Part shown: positions 7,242 to 12,593 of the stretch, piece after piece | Numbering within the stretch: the stretch's first letter is position 1 | How the letters are laid out: each line of letters begins with the position of its first letter | DNA from: Bacteroidales bacterium | Lineage (GTDB): Bacteria > Bacteroidota > Bacteroidia > Bacteroidales > UBA7960 | Direction: 5' to 3' | DNA: 12,593 bases | Assembly (NCBI GenBank): GCA_007132865.1 | Contig: SLNU01000306.1 | Span: forward strand, 1 to 12,593 | Made by a program: the position numbers and the translations under genes | Notes under the pieces: model-generated | Databases searched by the model: none | The model's input: only the letters and a program-made list of their open reading frames with translations | Told to the model about the DNA's origin: nothing

Positions 7242-8130
7242 GAAAATCTGCCAACCTGGTTTTAACGTCCCCTATCGAGATCTCTTGCAGGCGGTCGGTG
7301 CCAAATTTCTCCACCGAGAAACTTGCCACGACCGAGCCATAGACAAGGGCCCTTTTCAATGTCTCAAAGGAAGTGTCGCCAGATTTGGCCACATGGCCCA
7401 TAAACCCCCCGGCAAATGAATCCCCGGCCCCGGTCGGATCCATCACTTCGTCAAGTGGCATGGCCGGAGCGATGAAGACCTCGTCTTCAGAAAACAGCAT
7501 GGCACCGTGTTCCCCTTTTTTTACAATCAGGAATTTGGGACCCATCGCACGAATCTTCCGTGCCGCACGAGACAGGGAGTACTCCCCTGAGAGTTGACGG
7601 GTTTCCTCTTCATTGATGGCCAGCACATCCACCATTTTTATTACGTCCAACAGGTCATCCCAGGCCGTATCCATCCAAAAATTCATCGTGTCCATGCAGA
7701 TAAGATCCGGACGTGGGGACATCTGCTGGATCACCTTCTTCTGAATGCAGGGAGTAAGGTTGCCAAGCATCAGGTAGCGGCTGTTGCGGTATGAAGCAGG
7801 CAGAACCGGATCAAAACCAGCCAGCGCATTGAGTTCTGTAACCAGGGTGGTACGCATGTTCATGTTTGCATGATACCTTCCGGACCAAAAGAAGGTTTTT
7901 CCTCCGGGAACGACCTTTATTCCCTTTGTATCGATCTTCCGGTCCTGAAGGAGTTTCAGATATTTCCCCAGAAAATCGTCACCCACCACGGAAGCCAGCC
8001 GGACATCCCCGTAAAACAGACTCGCGGCCAGCCCAATATAGGTGGCGGCACCCCCAAGGATACGGCCAGATTTTCCAAATGGGCTCTCGATCTCGTCGAA
8101 GGCAACCGTACCAATAACCAATAATGACAT
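7216..8130 (-). CDS. PfkB-family carbohydrate kinase, substrate unknown
   Basis: Cytoplasmic ATP-dependent kinase of the ribokinase/PfkB fold, 304 aa, the usual family length. The N-terminal substrate-binding strand LVIGTVAFDEIESPFG is followed by the diglycine region GGAATYIGLAAS (about 26-37). VVGDDFLGKYL and VKKGEHGAML follow. The C-terminal PfkB signature DPTGAGDSFAGG begins at D231, with D237 as the predicted catalytic base. The phosphate acceptor cannot be read from sequence: ribokinase, adenosine kinase and fructokinase-like members share these motifs. The start ATG at 8130 lies 6 bases after the flavodoxin stop, so the two genes are very probably cotranscribed. Kinase family is certain; role is not. 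Confidence 0.9.
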   Translation of the reverse strand: MSLLVIGTVAFDEIESPFGKSGRILGGAATYIGLAASLFYGDVRLASVVGDDFLGKYLKLLQDRKIDTKGIKVVPGGKTFFWSGRYHANMNMRTTLVTELNALAGFDPVLPASYRNSRYLMLGNLTPCIQKKVIQQMSPRPDLICMDTMNFWMDTAWDDLLDVIKMVDVLAINEEETRQLSGEYSLSRAARKIRAMGPKFLIVKKGEHGAMLFSEDEVFIAPAMPLDEVMDPTGAGDSFAGGFMGHVAKSGDTSFETLKRALVYGSVVASFSVEKFGTDRLQEISIGDVKTRLADFLKLVSFSI

Positions 8131-8136
8131 AGCTTT

Positions 8137-8718
8137 TTATTTATTTAACCGGACCGCAACCTCACCCACACGGCTGCCAAGTTTCCTTCCTTTTTCCAGA
8201 AAGGCATCTGCCAATCCCTGCTCCGCAAGAAAAGGAGGTTCTCCTATGATGGCAGAGGCACCGAACGGCGATGTCCAGTCTGGCCCGCCAACCACGACCA
8301 TGCCAAAAATCAGCATGGACTGCAGTATGTTCATCTGGGTAAGCTCCTCTCCGGCAGAGATGCCTCCGGCAGTGACAAATGCAGCACCCACCTTGTCCTT
8401 TAGCGGCATGCCCTCAAAGGGCCAGGAAGTAATAAACTGCTGTACCCGTGGTGCTACGTTCGCATTGTAAACAGGACTTCCGACTATGATGGCTTTCGCC
8501 TCAAGCAGATCCTCTTCAGTTACCTGGTCGACCGTCTTCAAAATGACTTCCACCCCCTCCACGTCGCTGGCACCCCGGGCCACCGCAATGGCCAGGGCTT
8601 CTGTGTTTCCTGTTTCACTGTAATAAGCGATCAGGATCTTCGTCTGGCTGCTGGCGGTATTTCCCATTGTGAACAGCAGGCCAAGAACAAGGCAAATTAC
8701 GATATGCTTCATGGTCAT
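8137..8718 (-). CDS. Flavodoxin-like protein with predicted signal peptide
   Basis: FMN-binding flavodoxin-fold protein of 193 aa. The FMN phosphate-binding loop SETGNT is at 34-39, directly after the first strand KILIAYY, then IIVGSPVYNANVAPRVQQFI (about 77-96) and a late GGPDWTSPFGASAI segment, as in WrbA/NAD(P)H:quinone oxidoreductase-type flavodoxins. Residues 1-24 form a typical Sec signal: MTMKH, a hydrophobic core IVICLVLGLLF, then TASS before Q25 (ASS|Q cleavage). No lipobox Cys and no twin-arginine motif are seen. Most flavodoxins begin directly at the first strand and are cytoplasmic, so this one is probably periplasmic. The ATGs at 8718 and 8712 are both possible starts and neither removes the signal. 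It lies 30 bases after glmS and 6 before pfkB, within the same unit. Electron partner unknown. Confidence 0.85.
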   Translation of the reverse strand: MTMKHIVICLVLGLLFTMGNTASSQTKILIAYYSETGNTEALAIAVARGASDVEGVEVILKTVDQVTEEDLLEAKAIIVGSPVYNANVAPRVQQFITSWPFEGMPLKDKVGAAFVTAGGISAGEELTQMNILQSMLIFGMVVVGGPDWTSPFGASAIIGEPPFLAEQGLADAFLEKGRKLGSRVGEVAVRLNK

Positions 8719-8748
8719 GGTGTTTTGATTGATGTCAGCGGATTTCGG

Positions 8749-10683
8749 TTATTCCACCGTTACAGACTTTGCAAGGTTGCGGGGCTGGTCTACGTTGCAT
8801 CCACGTAGCACGGCAATCTGATAGGACAACAGCTGCAGGGGGATGGTGGCGACCAGCGGCACAAAGATCTCATCTGTCGCAGGGATCTCCACAATATGGT
8901 CGGCGAGCTTCCGCATGACCTGGTCCCCTTCGGTTATGATGGCAATAATTACAGCCTTGCGGGCCTTGAGCTCCTGAATGTTGCTGAGCAGTTTTTCATA
9001 GCTCCCCTTCCTGGTGGCAATGACCACCACGGGCATGTTTTCGTCAATCAGTGCAATGGGACCATGTTTCATTTCCGCTGCAGGATAGCCCTCGGCATGG
9101 ATGTAGGAAATCTCCTTCAATTTCAGCGCCCCTTCCAGGGCAAGCGGGAAGTTGTATCCGCGACCCAGATACAGGAAGTTACGCACATCTTTGAAAATTT
9201 CGGCAATCTCCTGGATCACGGGTGCGGTTTTCAGTACCCTCTCCACTTTCTCGGGTATGTGTTCCAGTTCGTTCAGCAACTGATGGAACCGGGCCTTTGG
9301 GATCGAGCCCTTTTTACTTGCGATAGAAAGAGCCATCAGCGAAAGCACGGTTACCTGGGCTGTGAAGGCCTTGGTGGAAGCCACCCCGATTTCGGGTCCG
9401 GCATGCGTATAAGAGCCTGCATGGGTGGCCCGGGCGATGGACGACCCAACGACGTTGCATATGCCAATGATTGTAGCCCCTTTTGACCTGGCAAGTTCGA
9501 CTGCGGCAAGGGTATCAGCGGTTTCGCCGGACTGGCTGATGGCGATTACCAGGTCATCCTCATAGATTACCGGGTTGCGGTAGCGGAATTCAGAGGCATA
9601 CTCCACTTCAACCGGGATCCTGGCCAGGTCCTCAAAAAGGTACTCCCCCACCAGTGCCGCATGCCAGGAGGTGCCGCATCCGACAATGATGATGCGTTTT
9701 GCATTGACAAGGCGCTGCTCATAATCAATGATTCCGCCCAGTGACACAACCCCCTGGGCTGCATTGAGTCTTCCGCGCATACTGTCCCTGATGCTGCGGG
9801 GCTGCTCAAAAATCTCCTTGAGCATGAAATGCGGGAAGCCGCTTTTTTCAATGGCAGACAACTGCATTTCCAGCTGGTGTACATAAGGTGTTTTCTCCTG
9901 GTTGCGGATGGTTTTCAGCTTCAACCTGCCGTTGCGCGGGATGATGGCCAGTTCCTCATCGTCCAGATAGACCACCTCCTTGGTGTATTCTACAATGGGT
10001 GAGGCATCCGATGCAATAAAATATTCCCCTTTGCCGATCCCGATTACCAGTGGGCTGCCTTTTTTTGCAGCAATCAGCACATCCGGATGGTCTTCAGAAA
10101 CCACCACGATGGCATAAGCTCCCACCACCTGGGTAAGGGCAATGCGGACAGCCTCCACCAGCTGACAGGTTTCTTCGGGCATTCCCATATCCGCTTCACG
10201 GATAAACCCACGAGTGCGCGCGTCGACAGTATCATCTTCCTGATGCACCGTATTGGAGATTCCGGGTTCATTCAGCAGGATGTCCTCGATCAGGTGGATC
10301 AGCACCTCGGTATCGGTATCGCTGCGAAAATGGTAGCCCCGGTTGGTTAGCTCCTCCCTTAGGGCGGCATAGTTCTCAATGATGCCGTTGTGAATAATGG
10401 CCAGTTTCCTCGACGCACTGAAATGCGGGTGTGCATTTTGATCATTTGGTTCTCCGTGGGTGGCCCAGCGGGTATGGGCAATGCCGGTGTTCCCCGAAAT
10501 GTCCTGGCCTTTTACCTTCTCCTCCAGGTCCCGCACCTTGCCATGTGTTTTGTAAAGATGCACCCCCCCGTTCAGCAATGCGATGCCGGCACTGTCGTAT
10601 CCGCGGTACTCAAGCCGGTAAAGTCCTTTGATAAGTATTGGATAAGCTTCTCTGGGGCCAATGTAACCTACGATTCCGCACAT
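8749..10683 (-). CDS. glmS: Glutamine--fructose-6-phosphate aminotransferase (isomerizing)
   Basis: Makes glucosamine-6-phosphate from fructose-6-phosphate and glutamine, the first step to UDP-GlcNAc for peptidoglycan and lipopolysaccharide, in the cytoplasm. After removal of Met1, Cys2 (MCGIVGYIG) is the glutaminase nucleophile; RWATHGEPN (72-80) and HNGIIENY (98-105) complete that site. The isomerase half has two SIS domains (about 325-455 and 490-630) with CGTS (336-339), SQSGET (383-388) and the late ALEGALKLKEISYIHAEGYP block. It ends in LAKSVTVE, the usual GlmS tail. The protein is 644 aa, longer than the usual 600-615, because of about 32 extra residues within 138-174 of the glutaminase domain. 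The start ATG lies 9 bases after the DUF4270 stop, indicating cotranscription. No glmS ribozyme is possible in so short a gap. Confidence 0.97.
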   Translation of the reverse strand: MCGIVGYIGPREAYPILIKGLYRLEYRGYDSAGIALLNGGVHLYKTHGKVRDLEEKVKGQDISGNTGIAHTRWATHGEPNDQNAHPHFSASRKLAIIHNGIIENYAALREELTNRGYHFRSDTDTEVLIHLIEDILLNEPGISNTVHQEDDTVDARTRGFIREADMGMPEETCQLVEAVRIALTQVVGAYAIVVVSEDHPDVLIAAKKGSPLVIGIGKGEYFIASDASPIVEYTKEVVYLDDEELAIIPRNGRLKLKTIRNQEKTPYVHQLEMQLSAIEKSGFPHFMLKEIFEQPRSIRDSMRGRLNAAQGVVSLGGIIDYEQRLVNAKRIIIVGCGTSWHAALVGEYLFEDLARIPVEVEYASEFRYRNPVIYEDDLVIAISQSGETADTLAAVELARSKGATIIGICNVVGSSIARATHAGSYTHAGPEIGVASTKAFTAQVTVLSLMALSIASKKGSIPKARFHQLLNELEHIPEKVERVLKTAPVIQEIAEIFKDVRNFLYLGRGYNFPLALEGALKLKEISYIHAEGYPAAEMKHGPIALIDENMPVVVIATRKGSYEKLLSNIQELKARKAVIIAIITEGDQVMRKLADHIVEIPATDEIFVPLVATIPLQLLSYQIAVLRGCNVDQPRNLAKSVTVE

Positions 10684-10692
10684 GGGTTGCGT

Positions 10693-12045
10693 TTAATTAA
10701 AGACCGTATAGATGATCTCAAGCCGCATGGGCCTGACTGCGGCGCCCGGACCGTTCAACACGACCCTCCGGGCATTTTCCGCTGCCTGGGGGATGACCAT
10801 GGTAAGCCCATGATCAGCAATCTTGCCGTCCATCACCTCCTGCAGGTGCTGGGTAATGTTGAAGCTGTATTGCCTTTTACTCTCGTTGTAGACTCCCCCA
10901 AAATACGCGTCCCCGAACTGCATATCAGCCAGCGAAACCATTTTGCCGTTGTCATCGTAGCGCAACAGGAACAGCTCCTGGGCGGGGGTGAACATCTCGT
11001 CGTCTGAAAACCCTTCGGCAATCGGGACGATCAGCCTGGCCTGGTTGATGGTCACATTGGCCGCACCGGACAGATCTGAAAGATAGGGGAAACGTATATT
11101 GGCACGCAGTTTTCCCATGGACTGCACAAACAAAAGGCTGTCGCCTGATTCTTCCGGATTCTCCCCAAAAAGCTGCTCAACCAAAACCGGATGGGCATTC
11201 TCATAGCTGAGGTTTTCAAAAAAATTGGATCGCTTTGAAAATTGCGTAATTGGAAAGTCATGACGCAGGGCGTTCGTATCACCCTCTTCGTGGTAATAAA
11301 GACTGAGCCTCGTAAAAAAATTGAACATGCTGATGTTGAAGATACTTCCGGTTCCGTCTATTTCCTCATCCACGGTGATGTAAAGCCCCTTGAAATACTC
11401 CAGGAAGTTTGGAACGTTCTCGAAGGCAGGGGTGCCGTTGGCGTCGATGATTTTCTGCCCGAGCGCATCCGAGAGCCGGAGCTTGAAATGCGGGGCAAAC
11501 ATAGTGGTATCTATCAAGACACTGTCGGTCGGTGTCGGACGCAGCAGCAGTTCTGCCACCGGATCCGGGTAATGCGGCACCACGAGGTCGGAATACAGGG
11601 TGTCGACATCAGGGATCTGCTCACTAAGCTCGAAGATTTTTATGGTCTGGAAGGTCTCCACCTGCCCGTAATATCTTCCGGAATACTCAAAAGAGATTGT
11701 CAGGGAGTCCAATACCGGGGACTCCCCCAGTGAAAAGTTGTTCTGGGTCAGGCGGAACTGGGTGAACAGACTGGCCCTGACCTTCCCGAACAGGGGATCG
11801 TCCAGCACGCCCAACATGTTTTGTCCGCCAAAATTGGTCGGCACGGGTACGCTGACCCCGGTGGAACCCCTGATGGTCAGGGTGTCGGATGAGTTGAACC
11901 CTGCCCTCCGGTCGATCAGTCCGAGTCCGATTTCATCGGGCTCAGAACACGCATTTATCGAAAATAAAGAAACAGCTGTCAGGAACGACAACAGCAACAG
12001 GCCTAAAAAACCCCCGCGCAGGCGGGGGGAATGGTTCGTTTTCAA
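10693..12045 (-). CDS. DUF4270 lipoprotein, predicted outer-membrane
   Basis: Member of DUF4270, an uncharacterised Bacteroidota family typically found between a glycogen-synthase-like gene and glmS, as here. The open frame runs up to TTG 12105, but no in-frame ATG precedes the lipobox. I chose TTG 12045 because it opens with a Met-Lys-Thr start, has a basic n-region (K2, R8, R10), a hydrophobic core (FLGLLLLSFLTAVSLFSI) and a lipobox ending INAC, with the acylated Cys at residue 33 of a 450-aa product. CSEPDEIGLGL follows; acidic residues just after the Cys resemble surface-export signals of Bacteroidota lipoproteins. The body is beta-rich, with repeated aromatic/Ser/Asp patterns, and ends RLEIIYTVFN. 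The function is unknown; position before glmS suggests an envelope role. A terminator-like hairpin overlaps codons 6-14. Family assignment is confident, the start codon is not. Confidence 0.87.
   Translation of the reverse strand: MKTNHSPRLRGGFLGLLLLSFLTAVSLFSINACSEPDEIGLGLIDRRAGFNSSDTLTIRGSTGVSVPVPTNFGGQNMLGVLDDPLFGKVRASLFTQFRLTQNNFSLGESPVLDSLTISFEYSGRYYGQVETFQTIKIFELSEQIPDVDTLYSDLVVPHYPDPVAELLLRPTPTDSVLIDTTMFAPHFKLRLSDALGQKIIDANGTPAFENVPNFLEYFKGLYITVDEEIDGTGSIFNISMFNFFTRLSLYYHEEGDTNALRHDFPITQFSKRSNFFENLSYENAHPVLVEQLFGENPEESGDSLLFVQSMGKLRANIRFPYLSDLSGAANVTINQARLIVPIAEGFSDDEMFTPAQELFLLRYDDNGKMVSLADMQFGDAYFGGVYNESKRQYSFNITQHLQEVMDGKIADHGLTMVIPQAAENARRVVLNGPGAAVRPMRLEIIYTVFN
12005..12028 (-). 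terminator. Terminator-like hairpin inside the DUF4270 signal-peptide codons
   Basis: Read on the - strand, CCCCCGC (12028-12022), loop CTGC, GCGGGGG (12017-12011) and TTTTTT (12010-12005) form a perfect 7-bp, all-GC stem with a six-T tract, the structure of an intrinsic terminator. It is 89 bases past the stop of the upstream glycogen-synthase-like gene, but within the n-region codons needed for the DUF4270 signal peptide. It may end the upstream transcript, act as an attenuator on DUF4270-glmS, or be suppressed by translating ribosomes. The structure is certain; its activity is inferred. Confidence 0.6.
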
Positions 12046-12067
12046 GGTATTCGGGTTTATTTTTAAA

Positions 12068-12110
12068 CAAATGCAACAAGCCTTTCTGTCGGAAACAAAA
12101 CGCAAAAGTA
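12068..12110 (-). promoter_or_regulatory. Two overlapping promoter-like sites before DUF4270-glmS
   Basis: On the - strand, TACTTTTG (12110-12103) is an exact TAnnTTTG box but its -33 partner is poor (TCTG at 12130-12127). Second, TTTG (12099-12096), 20 nt, then TGCATTTG (12075-12068) has good spacing and one mismatch. Either would place a start site downstream of TTG 12105, favouring TTG 12045 as the translation start, and upstream of the terminator-like hairpin. Confidence 0.35.
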
Positions 12111-12117
12111 AAGAATT

Positions 12118-12593
12118 TTATTCTGTCAGAATGCTTTCCTTTACCAGTATTTCATCGTAAAAGGCATTGTAGGCATCTACATAGGTCTCCCTTGTCTGGT
12201 ATTCAAGCATGGGTTTCCCGCTCTTGCGGATATATGCTTCCAGTTCGGGATCGATGGCTTCATCCCCGAAAATGATGCCGTCGCTGAAGTCTATGGCGGT
12301 TTTGCTGATGCCAAGGTAGGAGGTATCCTTGTACTTTTCCAGCATTTGCTCTGAAACATCCCTGCTTTTCATCTTTACCGCCAAATCACTGTTCAATGAC
12401 TCCGTAAAAGCATCATTGTAAACCGAATAGATCACCTTGGTGTCTGAAAACATCGGGTTCTCCTTCAGGGCAACCTTGATATAAAAAGGCATCAGGCTGG
12501 TGAACCAACCATTGCAGTGTACCACGTCCGGGGCCCAGTTCAGTTTTTTCACGGTCTCAATGACCCCACGGGTGAAGAAGATGGCCCTTTCAT
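12118..12593 (-). CDS. Glycogen/starch synthase family protein, C-terminal part (partial)
   Basis: The last 158 codons of a GT5-type glycogen/starch synthase-like protein; the frame is open to the window edge (from base 12591) and ends at TAA 12120-12118. Recognisable blocks are RAIFFTRGVIETVKKLNW, then PDVVHCNGWFTSLMPFYIK, matching the DIIHxHDW segment of the GT5 N-terminal domain, then VIYSVYNDAF and a short acidic end IDPELEAYIRKSGKPML. In canonical synthases (about 480 aa) this block is followed by a second Rossmann domain of some 250 residues, which carries much of the ADP-glucose site. Here the protein stops about 130 residues after it. This agrees with the short form common in Bacteroidota. 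It may therefore not be a standard glycogen synthase, so I give no gene symbol. The usual His of HxxW is replaced by Asn (CNGW). Its N-terminus is outside the window. Confidence 0.88.
   Translation of the reverse strand, partial: ERAIFFTRGVIETVKKLNWAPDVVHCNGWFTSLMPFYIKVALKENPMFSDTKVIYSVYNDAFTESLNSDLAVKMKSRDVSEQMLEKYKDTSYLGISKTAIDFSDGIIFGDEAIDPELEAYIRKSGKPMLEYQTRETYVDAYNAFYDEILVKESILTE

Noticed and set aside
10684..10692. A glmS ribozyme upstream of glmS.
   Set aside because: Only 9 bases separate glmS from the preceding gene, too few for the ribozyme.

Overview
The window looks like chromosomal DNA of a member of the Bacteroidota, probably Bacteroidales or Marinilabiliales. The evidence is a DUF4270 lipoprotein beside a short glycogen/starch-synthase-family gene and glmS, an EF-G2-type paralog, weak or absent Shine-Dalgarno sequences, and promoter-like sites of the Bacteroidota type (TTTG, then 17-23 nt, then TAnnTTTG). 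I see no mobile element, CRISPR array, RNA gene or defence cassette. This is mostly an ordinary housekeeping region with several local oddities.

Layout. The left edge holds the end of prfB (release factor 2, + strand). A 267-base AT-rich gap leads to nrdJ (+), an adenosylcobalamin-dependent ribonucleotide reductase. nrdJ runs tail to tail into an AbgT-family transporter gene (-), with 41 bases between them. From there to the right edge every recognised gene is on the - strand. Read in the direction of transcription they are: glycogen/starch synthase family (cut by the window edge), DUF4270 lipoprotein, glmS, a flavodoxin-like protein with a signal peptide, a PfkB-family kinase, then after a 186-base gap an EF-G2-type elongation factor, a strong terminator, and finally abgT with its own promoter-like site.

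How the genes relate. DUF4270, glmS, flavodoxin and pfkB are separated by only 6-30 bases and are probably one transcript. GlmS makes glucosamine-6-phosphate for peptidoglycan and LPS, and DUF4270 is a predicted outer-membrane lipoprotein, so the front of this unit has a cell-envelope theme. The roles of the flavodoxin and the kinase are not evident. The EF-G-like gene keeps the translocation domains but has changes in every GTPase motif. prfB and the EF-G paralog are both translation genes but are far apart and not linked.

Most interesting points: (1) a near-perfect intrinsic-terminator structure (7 bp GC stem plus T6) lies inside the signal-peptide codons of the DUF4270 gene, just upstream of glmS, and that gene has no ATG start; (2) the EF-G paralog lacks the catalytic histidine; (3) a 55-codon ORF on the opposite strand, too short for ordinary gene calling, fills the gap between pfkB and the EF-G gene and has a promoter-like site; (4) the flavodoxin carries an export signal; (5) GlmS has an insertion of about 32 residues; (6) the abgT promoter-like site abuts the start codon. 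None of these amounts to a clear new multi-gene system.
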